Counted from the stretch's first letter, positions 8,057 through 16,611 are shown. The stretch: DNA of 32,704 bases from an uncultured Alphaproteobacteria bacterium (GCA_903831255.1 CAIKWZ010000059.1:1-32704); one strand, 5' to 3'. The notes: generated by a model from the sequence alone, not told the origin. A program made the numbers and translations.

Positions 8057-8859
8057 AAGCCGCTCGCTCCCCCGTTCAGCTGGATCAGGTATCTCTGAGC
8101 GATCTTGTCGGCGAAAGCGGGTTCCTTAAGCTTGGAGGCGTCCATCCTTTGCCGGATGGCCAACTGCTGGGCTTCGAGGGATTGCACCGCCAACTGTTTG
8201 GGCAGGCCCAGAGCCGTCGTCACAACCTCACGCCCCAGGGCGTTTCCAAGTATCTTGATCGGAGTATCCAAAGTCGAAGCGACCCGCTTAAACAATACTG
8301 CCGACCCAAGACCAGGTAGTTGCTTATCGAGCATGTCGAGGCGTTTTTCCTCAACATAATTGGAGACTATTTCTTCTGTCCCTGCAGTCGTGATAAGCTT
8401 CGATATGCCAAATTGGGCGAAGTTATACTTCGACACCATGTCGAGCCAGCGCCCATTTACACCCTTGATCTTGTTAGCGACCGAATCTGCTTTAGTCGGA
8501 TCGGACAGCAAGGCCTTCTTGACCAAACCGAGATACTCAGACTGATCGCCCAGCCCGTTCGCCCCGAGAAGCACCTTCCGGGCAATCGGATCTTTCAAGA
8601 CGTCGTCCAGCGTCTTGGCGCGGCTGATGACCTTGCGGTAGCGGGCGATGTCGCGAGCGACATCCGGCGATTTTCTGGTCGTCTCGAGCTGCCGAGCTTC
8701 GTCACGTTCGGCCTGCTTCAGCGCAACCCCCACCGAGGCGGGCCCAAAGGAGCTTTGGGACCCCGACGCTGTCGAAAAAACAGCTGAATAGTCAAAGCCC
8801 TTCGACGACGACTGCAGCAGGCCCGCGGCGATATTCATCGAGGAAAGCGCTGAAACCAT
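8047..8859 (-). CDS. DUF1217 flagellar-associated protein
   Basis: A 270-residue protein matching the DUF1217 family, which occurs in flagellar regions of alphaproteobacteria and whose role is not established. Visible pattern: an N-terminus MVSALSSMNIAAGLLQSSSK, a charged helix (GVALKQAERDEARQLE), repeated DUF1217 blocks (ARYRKVISRAKTLDDVLKD, PIARKVLLGANGL, LDMVSKYNFAQFGI, NYVEEKRLDMLDKQLPGL, ILGNALGREVVTTALGLPKQLA). There is no signal peptide or membrane segment. It stands alone among heat-shock genes, opposite in strand to grpE and dnaK. A CtrA-like box lies 22 bases upstream of its ATG, fitting cell-cycle control of flagellar genes. I see no good ribosome site, so either a near-leaderless message or a start at the next ATG (8838) is possible. 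Confidence 0.85.
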   Translation of the reverse strand: MVSALSSMNIAAGLLQSSSKGFDYSAVFSTASGSQSSFGPASVGVALKQAERDEARQLETTRKSPDVARDIARYRKVISRAKTLDDVLKDPIARKVLLGANGLGDQSEYLGLVKKALLSDPTKADSVANKIKGVNGRWLDMVSKYNFAQFGISKLITTAGTEEIVSNYVEEKRLDMLDKQLPGLGSAVLFKRVASTLDTPIKILGNALGREVVTTALGLPKQLAVQSLEAQQLAIRQRMDASKLKEPAFADKIAQRYLIQLNGGASGLTA

Positions 8860-8881
8860 GTTTTACGGTCGCAATCGCCCC

Positions 8882-8897
8882 CTAATTTTGTCTTAAC
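8882..8897. promoter_or_regulatory. CtrA-like binding box upstream of the flagellar DUF1217 gene
   Basis: CTAA-TTTTGTC-TTAAC matches the CtrA consensus TTAA-N7-TTAAC at all but the first base, with exact 7-base spacing. It lies 22 bases upstream of the DUF1217 start, where it could overlap a -35 region. CtrA is the response regulator that drives many flagellar genes in alphaproteobacteria. Confidence 0.5.
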
Positions 8898-8927
8898 ATT
8901 CCCAACGGAGGCCGGATGAGGATAGGC

Positions 8928-8941
8928 CTGACGGCCGTCAG
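8928..8941. promoter_or_regulatory. Perfect 14-bp palindrome, candidate operator
   Basis: CTGACGGCCGTCAG is self-complementary over all 14 bases. It sits between the divergent flagellar and dnaK genes, 69 bp upstream of the former's start. The lack of a loop and of a T tract argues for a dimeric protein-binding site rather than a terminator. The protein that would bind it is unknown. Confidence 0.35.
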
Positions 8942-9020
8942 ACGCGGATAACGGATGCCCTGATGGCCCGTGACGAACCGGGGTGAAGAGTGATCCTTTT
9001 TTCAATTTTGAAGGTTGCAT

Positions 9021-9048
9021 CTTCACAGATGAGCAGATTCGCCTATTG
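9021..9048 (+). promoter_or_regulatory. Weak sigma-32-like promoter candidate for dnaK
   Basis: CTTCACA (9021-9027) and CCTATTG (9042-9048), 14 bases apart, loosely resemble the heat-shock promoter pattern CTTGAA ... CCCATNT. The -35 part has clear mismatches. Listed because dnaK needs a promoter in this gap and no better heat-shock match was found; transcription would start about 160 bases before the dnaK ATG. Confidence 0.22.
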
Positions 9049-9218
9049 AGCCTGTGCATTAGCATCCCATATCAGCCCGGAAGCCACTGGCGGCCTCTCC
9101 AGGAGCCGTGGACCTAAACAAGACTGTTAACATCAGAGGGCCGTCTCGGCCGGGCGCCGCCCAGCGGGCCAGCAAACAGGCGAGGACGGTCGCCGCAAAA
9201 GAGGACTTTGGACATACC

Positions 9219-11135
9219 ATGGCCAAGATTATCGGTATCGACCTCGGCACCACAAACTCTTGCGTCGCCGTTATGGATGGGGCGAACGCAAAGGTCCTTG
9301 AAAACTCCGAAGGGGCGAGAACCACCCCCTCGGTCGTCGCTTTCAGAGATGGCGGAGAGAAGCTCGTCGGGGTTTTGGCCCGCAGGCAGGCGGTCACCAA
9401 TCCCAAGTTCACCTTCTCCGCGATCAAGCGACTCATTGGCCGAACCTTCGCCGACCCCACCGTGGCCAAGGACCGAGACCTTGTCGCCTATGAAATCGTG
9501 AGAGGCCCTAATGGAGACGCTTGGGTTAAGGGTCGAGATAAGGATTACTCGCCGCAGGAGGTGTCAGCGTTCATCCTTCAAAAAATGAAGGAAACGGCTG
9601 AGAATTTCCTCGGCGAGAAGGTTTCGCAGGCGGTGATCACGGTTCCTGCTTACTTCAACGACGCTCAGAGACAGGCGACGAAAGACGCTGGCCGTATCGC
9701 GGGTCTGGAAGTTCTCAGGATCATCAACGAACCCACTGCGGCGGCGCTCGCCTATGGCCTTGAGAAAAAAGATGGAAAGGTGATCGCCGTGTACGACCTC
9801 GGCGGCGGCACCTTCGACGTCTCTATACTTGAAATCGGGGAAGGCGTTTTTGAGGTTCTTTCAACGAACGGGGACACGTTCCTCGGCGGAGAGGATTTCG
9901 ATAATCGACTGGTCGATTACATCTGTGATGAATTCAAGAAGGAAAACGGAATCGATCTGAGGAAGGATCCGATCGCCCTTCAGAGAGTTCGTCAGAAAGC
10001 CGAAGAGGCAAAAAAGGAACTTTCGGAATCGCAGCAGGTCGAACTCAACGAACCCTTTATCGCCATGAACATGGATACAAGGGCGCCGGTCCACCTCAAT
10101 CTCCGCCTGACCAGAGCGAAGTTCGAAAGCCTTGTGGAGGATCTCGTCAAGAGAACCATCGAGCCCTGCAAGAAGGCCCTTTCGGACGCTGGCAAGTCTC
10201 TGGCCCAGATCGACGAAGTCGTTCTCGTCGGCGGGATGACGAGAATGCCTAAGGTGCAGGAAGCGGTGAAGTCCTTCTTCGGAAAAGAACCCCATAAGGG
10301 GGTGAACCCGGACGAGGTCGTCGCGATCGGCGCGGCCATTCAGGCGGGTGTGCTTCAGGGCGATGTCAAGGATGTCGTCCTTCTTGATGTTACCCCACTG
10401 TCGCTCGGCATTGAGACCCTGGGCGGGGTGTTCACACGACTGATCGATCGAAACACAACCATCCCCACCAAGAAGAGCCAGGTCTTCTCGACTGCTGACG
10501 ACAATCAGGGCGCAGTGACCATTCGCGTCCTGCAGGGCGAACGAGAAATGGCGGCGGATAACAAGTTGCTTGGAAACTTCAACCTTGAAGGGATCCCCCC
10601 TGCTCCGCGGGGCATTCCCCAAATCGAAGTGACCTTCGACATTGATGCTAACGGCATCGTCAACGTTTCCGCGAAGGATAAGGCGACGTCAAAGGAGCAG
10701 AAAATCACCATCCAGGCTTCCGGAGGACTTACGGAAGAGGAAATTCGGCAGATGGTGAAGGATGCCGAAGCCAACGCCGCCGCTGACAAGGAAAGACGCG
10801 AGGCCGTTGAATCCAAGAACCAGGCTGAATCCCTTATTCACACCACCGAGAAGCAGCTCGCCGAGCATGGGGCGGCCATCGGTGCTGCCGTGAAAAGCGA
10901 AATCGAAGCCGCGATCGCCAACCTTAAGACAGCGCTCGAGGGCCAGGACACTGCCGATATCAAGGCCAAATCTCAGGCCTTGGCTCTCGCCGCTATGAAA
11001 ATGGGTGAGGCCATCTACGCCAAGGAGGGCGATGCGAACGACAGCGGTGACCAGAAGGGTCGCGCTGCGAGCGGAGATGATGAGGTGGTTGACGCGGACT
11101 TCGAAGAAGTCGACGAGGGAAAGAAGAGCGCCTAG
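9219..11135 (+). CDS. dnaK: Chaperone protein DnaK (Hsp70)
   Basis: A 638-residue Hsp70, exactly the usual alphaproteobacterial length. ATPase domain: [15 protein letters not shown] (phosphate 1), [15 protein letters not shown]-type motif (phosphate 2), [25 protein letters not shown]. The interdomain linker [18 protein letters not shown] leads to the substrate-binding domain and the acidic C-terminal tail ending [17 protein letters not shown]. The start at 9219 fits the conserved [10 protein letters not shown]; an in-frame ATG at 9108 would add 37 residues not found in the family. It acts with DnaJ and GrpE on unfolded proteins. dnaJ follows 162 bp downstream on the same strand, the standard arrangement. 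Confidence 0.98.
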   Translation: MAKIIGIDLGTTNSCVAVMDGANAKVLENSEGARTTPSVVAFRDGGEKLVGVLARRQAVTNPKFTFSAIKRLIGRTFADPTVAKDRDLVAYEIVRGPNGDAWVKGRDKDYSPQEVSAFILQKMKETAENFLGEKVSQAVITVPAYFNDAQRQATKDAGRIAGLEVLRIINEPTAAALAYGLEKKDGKVIAVYDLGGGTFDVSILEIGEGVFEVLSTNGDTFLGGEDFDNRLVDYICDEFKKENGIDLRKDPIALQRVRQKAEEAKKELSESQQVELNEPFIAMNMDTRAPVHLNLRLTRAKFESLVEDLVKRTIEPCKKALSDAGKSLAQIDEVVLVGGMTRMPKVQEAVKSFFGKEPHKGVNPDEVVAIGAAIQAGVLQGDVKDVVLLDVTPLSLGIETLGGVFTRLIDRNTTIPTKKSQVFSTADDNQGAVTIRVLQGEREMAADNKLLGNFNLEGIPPAPRGIPQIEVTFDIDANGIVNVSAKDKATSKEQKITIQASGGLTEEEIRQMVKDAEANAAADKERREAVESKNQAESLIHTTEKQLAEHGAAIGAAVKSEIEAAIANLKTALEGQDTADIKAKSQALALAAMKMGEAIYAKEGDANDSGDQKGRAASGDDEVVDADFEEVDEGKKSA

Positions 11136-11221
11136 GCGGACTACGGGCCAGTCGGGGCGGGAAGGCCATCGGCGGCTGCCCCCCGCCCCCTCGCTCGGGT
11201 CTCTTACCCGACGACGGCTGG

Positions 11222-11243
11222 CCGGGCGGCTTGCGCCGCTCGG
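11222..11243 (+). other. GC-rich hairpin in the dnaK-dnaJ intergenic region
   Basis: CCGGGCGGC (11222-11230) can pair with GCCGCTCGG (11235-11243) across a TTGC loop: nine pairs including one G-U. No T tract follows, so it is not a classical terminator. It lies 54 bases before the dnaJ start and could mark an mRNA processing or stability site that lowers DnaJ relative to DnaK. Confidence 0.3.
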
Positions 11244-11297
11244 ACGCACGAATCGGTTTAGGCGCATCTTCGATGTGATCGGGGTTCGACCAGAAAC

Positions 11298-12434
11298 ATG
11301 ACTGAACGATCCTATTACGAAATCCTTGGCGTCCAGAAGGACGCGGATGAGAAGGCCCTCAAATCAGCCTTTCGCAAGAAGGCGATGGAGCATCATCCCG
11401 ACAGAAATCCCGGCAACGCCGATGCTGAGGCGAAGTTCAAGGAAATCAGCGAGGCCCACGAAGTTCTGTCGGATCCGCAGAAGAGAGCTGTTTACGACCG
11501 TTTTGGAAAGGCGGGACTGAATGGCGGGGCGGGCGGCTCAGGAGCTGGGGGCGGTCGACCGGAGGATGTCTTCAGGGACGTGTTCGGAGATGTTTTCTCG
11601 GAGTTCTTCGGCGGCCAGAGACAGCAGCGAGGGGGCGCCAGCCGCGGTGCGGACCTCCGTTACGATTATGAAATCAGCCTCGAAGAAGCCTATTCAGGAA
11701 AGCACGCCGAGATCGTCGTTCCCTCGACGGAAAAGTGTGAGGCCTGTGCGGGCGTCGGGGCCGAAGCGGGGACTGTACCAGAGACGTGCTCGACCTGCGG
11801 CGGACATGGAAGGGTACGCGTCCAGCAAGGGTTCTTCACGATGGAAAGAACCTGTGGTCGGTGTCAGGGGTCGGGTCAGATTATCAAGTCCCCCTGCAAG
11901 GTCTGTACTGGTCGCGGTGCGGTAAGAAAGGACCGGACATTATCGGTCAACATTCCAGCTGGAATTGAAGACGGCCAGCGTATCCGCCTCGCAGGAGAGG
12001 GCGAACTCGGATCCAAAGGCGGCCCCAAGGGGGATCTCTATATTTTTGTATCTGTCCGGGAGCACGACATCTTTGAACGAGACGGCCAGACGCTTTACGC
12101 ACGAGCGCCTGTGCCCATGTGCACGGCAGCCCTGGGCGGAGATATCGAACTTCCAACCATCGACGGAGGACGGACCCGTATCTCTATTCCCGAGGGGGCC
12201 CAGACAGGGAAGAAAATGAGGCTCAAAGGCAAGGGCATGCCCTCGCTGAGAGGGGGACCTACCGGAGATCTGTTTGTCGAACTTTTTGTGGAAACCCCTC
12301 GTGACCTGAGCTCTCGTCAGAAAGAACTGCTTCGACAGTTTTCGGCTGAGTGCAAAGACAGCTCTCATCCGGAGAGCCACGGCTTCTTCAATCGGGTGAA
12401 GCGTTTCTTTGATCAAGAAGACACACGAGCCTGA
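11298..12434 (+). CDS. dnaJ: Chaperone protein DnaJ (Hsp40)
   Basis: A 378-residue type I Hsp40. The J domain starts SYYEILGVQKDADEKALKSA and contains HPD in EHHPDRNPGN, the contact that stimulates the DnaK ATPase. A Gly-rich stretch follows (GGAGGSGAGGGRPEDVF), then four CxxCxGxG zinc repeats (CEACAGVG, CSTCGGHG, CGRCQGSG, CKVCTGRG) and the C-terminal substrate-binding domains. All parts are intact. It is downstream of dnaK on the same strand and converges on the flippase gene after about 200 bp. Confidence 0.98.
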   Translation: MTERSYYEILGVQKDADEKALKSAFRKKAMEHHPDRNPGNADAEAKFKEISEAHEVLSDPQKRAVYDRFGKAGLNGGAGGSGAGGGRPEDVFRDVFGDVFSEFFGGQRQQRGGASRGADLRYDYEISLEEAYSGKHAEIVVPSTEKCEACAGVGAEAGTVPETCSTCGGHGRVRVQQGFFTMERTCGRCQGSGQIIKSPCKVCTGRGAVRKDRTLSVNIPAGIEDGQRIRLAGEGELGSKGGPKGDLYIFVSVREHDIFERDGQTLYARAPVPMCTAALGGDIELPTIDGGRTRISIPEGAQTGKKMRLKGKGMPSLRGGPTGDLFVELFVETPRDLSSRQKELLRQFSAECKDSSHPESHGFFNRVKRFFDQEDTRA

Positions 12435-12631
12435 TGATCTGAGAACGACTCAAATCATTGATCGGTCGCGACCAAACTGGCGCCATCTAGTCGAGACTGA
12501 TCAGCGCATTTCATGGCGACGTCATCCTTCATATAATCGGTTCCGGAAGGACTGACCGCTTAAACAGTGGGCCGGTCATCTGGCCAAACCTAACAGTCCA
12601 CCCCAACGGGCTGCTCCCTCCCCGATCCCAC

Positions 12632-14101
12632 TTATCGGGCCGCGACCGCGCTCACGGCTCTAAAAGTCCAACTCCTGAATGCTATGAGCAGAGTCGCTGC
12701 GTACAAAACGGCCCCAAGGACAGCCTTCATGACAAAGGACATCCATACGGCGAGCCCGTCGAACAGGGACTGGGATAAAATCAGACCGAGAGCCATTACG
12801 CCAACAGCAACGTAGGCCGGACTTACCGCCCTCATCAGATCAACCAGCCTGACATTCATGTGTCGCAGAACAATCGGCGCCGCTATCAGAGCAGACGCGA
12901 CAGCGGGCGCTCCAGTGGCCCAGAGCGTGGCGTCAGGCCCAAATCGAACCACCGAAAACATGGCGAGCAGCAGCACAGCTAAATCCATCGCGGAAAAAGT
13001 CAGCAGCAGACCTGTCTGGTTGAGCGCTGTCAAAATGGCGTTCCGGGAATTGACGAGAGGGGTTAGGATTCCAATGCTGCAAAGTATCGCAAGAAAAGAC
13101 GCCACCAGGGCATATTCGGGCCTCAGTGCGAGTTCTGTGATTTCACCAGCTACGAACGCAAGGCCGACATAACCGGGCAAACACAAGAGAGCTACCAGCC
13201 GGGAGAGCTGAATGAAGACAGCGCTTCTCGCTTCACGGGAGCTTCCTGCCTTCGAAATCAGAACGACCCACATCTGATTAATCGGATTGACGAGAACTGA
13301 GACCGCCATCTCGGACAACCGAAACGCGACGCGAAGGCAACCAAGCACGGCGGGGCCGAACGAGATCCCGAATACGAGATCTGTAAGCCGCGGACCCGAC
13401 GCCCCGACACCGTGACTGAGAAAAATCCGACCCGCCACCGACAAGAGAGCGCGGGCTCGCAGGGGATCAAACTCCCAAGTCGGAAAGACGCGTGCATGAA
13501 GACTCATAAGAGCCGCGGCGAGTGCAAGGGTCAGGCAGCGCTGCACAACGAGCGCCCACTCAGCCCATGCTGTGAATGCAATCGTCAGTGCGACGAGCCC
13601 GCCCAGGAATGATGCGAGCATTCCTCTCAGGGCAATTCCCTTAAAATCCAGATTCTGCCGCATTCGCGCGTAAGGCGCGATTGAAAATGGCAAGGGAAGC
13701 AGGCTCAGCGACAACGCGGCGAAAATGGGCGCGACATGAGGCTCGTTGACCGCCCCAGCGAAAAGGCTCCCCGCTGCAGCCACCAGCAGACAGACCGGCG
13801 CCGTCACGGCGGCCACCGCCCAGAACGCTGTGGACAGGGTCCGTCGATCGAACTCCTGACGTTGAACGACTGCGTCAATGGCGGCAGTGGTCGCCAGCAC
13901 ATAAAAAAGGTCGGTTACAGCCGCCGCCATGGCGAACAACCCGAAGGCTTCGGGCTCCAGGCGCTGAGTCAGCAGGATAAAAATGCCCCCCTGAGCCAGC
14001 TGACTCACCGCCATGCTGACAAGGTTCCAGACCATCGCCGAACGAACCGCCATTCCGACGACCGCTTGGCCGCCCCTATCCGGAGATGCGTGATCCGACA
14101 T
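12632..14101 (-). CDS. Oligosaccharide flippase family protein (Wzx/PST type)
   Basis: A 489-residue integral membrane protein with about 12-14 hydrophobic segments spread over its whole length and almost no large soluble part. The N-terminal pattern (AVRSAMVWNLVSMAVSQLAQGGIFILLTQRL shortened to its ends: AVRSAMVWNL and ILLTQRLEPEAFGLFAMA) is characteristic of the polysaccharide transporter family in the MOP superfamily. Members flip undecaprenyl- or lipid-linked sugars across the inner membrane for capsule, exopolysaccharide or O-antigen. No glycosyltransferase, polymerase or chain-length regulator is next to it, so its substrate cannot be inferred. It lies between dnaJ and dapB, convergent with the first and divergent from the second. 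Confidence 0.85.
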   Translation of the reverse strand: MSDHASPDRGGQAVVGMAVRSAMVWNLVSMAVSQLAQGGIFILLTQRLEPEAFGLFAMAAAVTDLFYVLATTAAIDAVVQRQEFDRRTLSTAFWAVAAVTAPVCLLVAAAGSLFAGAVNEPHVAPIFAALSLSLLPLPFSIAPYARMRQNLDFKGIALRGMLASFLGGLVALTIAFTAWAEWALVVQRCLTLALAAALMSLHARVFPTWEFDPLRARALLSVAGRIFLSHGVGASGPRLTDLVFGISFGPAVLGCLRVAFRLSEMAVSVLVNPINQMWVVLISKAGSSREARSAVFIQLSRLVALLCLPGYVGLAFVAGEITELALRPEYALVASFLAILCSIGILTPLVNSRNAILTALNQTGLLLTFSAMDLAVLLLAMFSVVRFGPDATLWATGAPAVASALIAAPIVLRHMNVRLVDLMRAVSPAYVAVGVMALGLILSQSLFDGLAVWMSFVMKAVLGAVLYAATLLIAFRSWTFRAVSAVAAR

Positions 14102-14297
14102 GCTTCTGCTGAACTCAGAACCCGACCTGACTGCCTAAAGTGGGACAGCCCGACCCAACTGGTCGTGAGTAACACAATGAACGGGGACAAGCCGACAGGA
14201 TTCTCCTCCAAACGTCGTTGCCGCCCTCCCCTGAATGACGTCTATAGTCCACGTGATGTGGGGTCGGCTCCCCCCAAGATCGGTACGGACGGTGGGT

Positions 14298-15095
14298 ATG
14301 AAGATTGCGATTGCCGGGATCGGCGGAAAAATGGGGCAAGCCATCGCTCGCGCCTCAGAACCAGAATTCACCGTGGTTGGGGCTACCGAGCGGGCCGGCT
14401 CGCCTATAGCAGATACAGAGATAAGCCTTGAGACGGGCGCAGGGCTGCTCAGTATTCGTGTTTTCACTGATCCGGCCGCCGCTGCCCGCCATGCAAGGGC
14501 CTGGATCGATTTCACGACGCCTGATGCGACGCTGAACGCTCTCGACCGTTTGCTGGAGACACCAGTTCGTTCCGCTGTCGTCGGAACGACGGGCTTCTCG
14601 CCAGAACAGGAGGAGAGGCTGGCGGGGTTCAGCTCAGAGTTCACCATAGTCAGATCAGGAAACTTCTCTATTGGGGTCAATCTCATGCTCAAGCTGGTCG
14701 AGGACTCGGCCGCAGCCCTTGGCGTCGACTGGGATATCGAAATCTCTGAAGCGCATCATCGTTTCAAAACTGACGCCCCGTCAGGCACGGCGCTGATGAT
14801 CGGCGAAGCCGCTGCGAAGGGTCGAGGAGCGCGACTCTCCGAGCTGGCCACGACCCACCATGCGGATCGCAAGGAGCCCCGCCGCCCCGGCTCAATCGGC
14901 ATGTCGTCTCGTCGGGCCGGCGGCATCATTGGCGACCATGACGCGTCTTTCGCGTCTGATGCTGAAATGCTGACCATAAGCCACCGGGCTTTTGACAGGT
15001 CCATATTCGCCCGTGGAGCGCTCCGAGCCGCGCGTTGGGCGCTTAATGCGAAGCCGGGACTGTATTCGATGCAGGATGTCCTGTCCGAGACGTAA
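14298..15095 (+). CDS. dapB: 4-hydroxy-tetrahydrodipicolinate reductase
   Basis: DapB reduces 4-hydroxy-tetrahydrodipicolinate with NAD(P)H in the lysine and meso-diaminopimelate pathway, feeding peptidoglycan. The start at 14298 gives 265 residues beginning MKIAIAGIGGKMGQAI, the nucleotide-binding glycine loop. Other landmarks are IDFTTPDATL, VVGTTGFSPEQ, the catalytic region EISEAHHRFKTDAPSGTAL (His-His-Arg-Phe-Lys) and a C-terminal SHRAFDRSIFARGALRAARW. An in-frame ATG at 14235 would add 21 non-conserved residues. The 196-bp gap to the divergent flippase presumably holds the promoter; TTGCCG and TATAGT there are 19 bases apart, a poor sigma-70 fit. Confidence 0.96.
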   Translation: MKIAIAGIGGKMGQAIARASEPEFTVVGATERAGSPIADTEISLETGAGLLSIRVFTDPAAAARHARAWIDFTTPDATLNALDRLLETPVRSAVVGTTGFSPEQEERLAGFSSEFTIVRSGNFSIGVNLMLKLVEDSAAALGVDWDIEISEAHHRFKTDAPSGTALMIGEAAAKGRGARLSELATTHHADRKEPRRPGSIGMSSRRAGGIIGDHDASFASDAEMLTISHRAFDRSIFARGALRAARWALNAKPGLYSMQDVLSET

Positions 15096-15132
15096 CCAGG
15101 GTCAGCATTTCCTATTCTGGTTTTCTCCACCT

Positions 15133-16611
15133 ATGGCCGACCTGCCCTTTCCTTTTCCATCTGCGCAATTGCTGGCGAGTGATATTCGCACTGGCGCTCT
15201 TACAAGCGTCGAGGCGCTGGAGATGCATCTCAAATGCTTCGAGAGCCGAAACGGCCGCTTAAACGCGATTGTTCGAACGGACATCGCAGCAGCGCGCACG
15301 CGCGCGCGGGAGCTGGATCGAATGCAGAAGGACGGTCGCCTCGCCGGCCCCCTTCATGGCGTGCCGTTAACTCTCAAAGATACCTTTGACGTCGACGGTA
15401 TGCCGGCCGTCGCTGGCGCGCCCGAGCTTGTTTCGCGCCCTAACCGAACCGCGGATTCCGCGATCGCGGCGCAACTCAAGGCGGCCGGGGCGATAATCTG
15501 GGGAAAATCCAACACGCCCTACCTCGCCGGAGACAGCCAGACCTACAACGCTGTCTACGGTTTGACCCGTAATCCATGGGACCTGAATCTCACGCCGGGG
15601 GGGTCATCTGGGGGGGCCGCTGTCGCACTGGCGGCGGGCATGACCCCTTTGGAGGTTGGATCCGATATTGGAGGATCGCTTAGGATTCCCGCACATTTTT
15701 GCGGTGTTGCGGCCCTGAAGACGACCTTTGGCCGATTGTCTCTTACCGGGCATGTACCACCCCAACCCGGCGTCTTGGCGACCCGGGATCTGAATGTAGC
15801 CGGTCCCATGGCGCGGACGGTGGATGATCTGATGCTGCTGCTCTCAGTTCTCGCTCCCGCAAGCGATTTCGAAGACACCCGTCGAGACTTAGATTCCCTG
15901 CCGGTCGGCTTGTGGTCCGAATCGACCTTCTTTCCTTTGAGCGGAGCCTGCAGGCAGGCGGTCGAGATAGCAGCCGACAGCCTGAGAGATCTCGGTTACG
16001 GAGTGGTAAGAGCGCGGCCGGACATAACGGACGAGGAGTTGCTCGACCTTTATCTGAGACTCTTGTTACCCATCCTCGCGCTCGACATGCCCAGACCACT
16101 TGCGCGGCTCATCGAAGCGTCGCGTCCCCTCGCATCGTTACTCGGACGGACGAAGACCTTCTCTCGGTCACGCTGGCTCAGATACAGCGGCTGCAGCCAT
16201 AGAGAGTGGCTCCTCGCCCACGATCGCCGTTTGCGTCTTAAAGTCCGCATGCAAGAGCTTTTCTCCAAGCGGAGCGTGCTGATAGCACCCGTATTTCCAA
16301 CGACCGCTTTCCCGCACGACCCATCTGGGGATTCCCTTTCGCGCACCCTGAATGTGGATGGACGACCGTACTTCCACTACCTATCCCACGGCTGGATCGC
16401 TCTTTCGAGCCTTTGTCATCTTCCATCCGTGGTTATCCCGACCCCAAGATCTCCTGGCAGCCCACCTTGCGGAATTCAGATCATAGGACCCGAAGGTGGG
16501 GATCTGACAGTCCTGCGGATCGCCAAATTGCTGGAGGCTCACTGGGGACGCCCCCCCTCCCCCCCACCTTTGGCCGATTGGCCAACCTTCAAATCCCTGG
16601 GCACATCATGA
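15133..16611 (+). CDS. Amidase signature family hydrolase
   Basis: A 492-residue amidase-signature enzyme with the Ser-cisSer-Lys triad: Lys in VPLTLKDTFDVDG, the first Ser in the signature PGGSSGGAAVALAAG, and the nucleophile Ser in GSDIGGSLRIPAHFCG. It hydrolyses a carboxamide; the substrate is not readable from sequence. The Gln/Asn-rich GatA-specific features are not obvious, and gatB/gatC are absent nearby, so I do not call it GatA. The start at 15133 (MADLPFPFPSAQ) is chosen because the frame upstream runs inside dapB. It starts 37 bases after dapB and may be co-transcribed. Four 7-base homopolymer tracts occur in it, two of G within the catalytic signature and two of C near the 3' end. 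Confidence 0.87.
   Translation: MADLPFPFPSAQLLASDIRTGALTSVEALEMHLKCFESRNGRLNAIVRTDIAAARTRARELDRMQKDGRLAGPLHGVPLTLKDTFDVDGMPAVAGAPELVSRPNRTADSAIAAQLKAAGAIIWGKSNTPYLAGDSQTYNAVYGLTRNPWDLNLTPGGSSGGAAVALAAGMTPLEVGSDIGGSLRIPAHFCGVAALKTTFGRLSLTGHVPPQPGVLATRDLNVAGPMARTVDDLMLLLSVLAPASDFEDTRRDLDSLPVGLWSESTFFPLSGACRQAVEIAADSLRDLGYGVVRARPDITDEELLDLYLRLLLPILALDMPRPLARLIEASRPLASLLGRTKTFSRSRWLRYSGCSHREWLLAHDRRLRLKVRMQELFSKRSVLIAPVFPTTAFPHDPSGDSLSRTLNVDGRPYFHYLSHGWIALSSLCHLPSVVIPTPRSPGSPPCGIQIIGPEGGDLTVLRIAKLLEAHWGRPPSPPPLADWPTFKSLGTS

Larger units (their letters stand above)
8860..9218. promoter_or_regulatory. Divergent regulatory region between the DUF1217 gene and dnaK
   Basis: This 359-bp gap has no convincing gene. 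In order it holds the CtrA-like box (8882-8897), a perfect 14-bp palindrome (8928-8941), an AT-rich patch with six T (8997-9002) and the small inverted repeat TTCAATTTTGAA (9001-9012), and a weak sigma-32-like pair further on. The dnaK frame stays open upstream to 9108, but the family start is the ATG at 9219. Confidence 0.5.

Noticed and set aside
9114-9131. Second CtrA box near dnaK (CTAA ... TTAAC)
   Set aside because: The two halves are nine bases apart rather than seven.
9861-10622. 253-codon open frame antisense to dnaK
   Set aside because: Lies wholly inside a certain dnaK on the other strand, has no recognisable domain or ribosome site, and mirrors the codon structure of dnaK.
10689-11267. 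192-codon minus-strand frame at the end of dnaK
   Set aside because: Shadow of dnaK coding sequence with no supported start; extends into the GC-rich dnaK-dnaJ gap only by lack of stops.
12435-12631. Possible terminator or small RNA between dnaJ and the flippase
   Set aside because: Only a 10-bp palindrome (GGTCGCGACC, 12464-12473) and a 6-bp stem with a 14-base loop (12553-12578) are present, with no T tract; too weak to call.
13736-14431. 231-codon plus-strand frame opposite the flippase start
   Set aside because: Arg/Pro/His-rich composition, runs antisense to a good membrane protein gene and into dapB in the wrong frame.
15133-16611. GatA subunit of the amidotransferase
   Set aside because: Amidase signature is shared by the whole family; gatB and gatC are absent and GatA-specific features are not evident.
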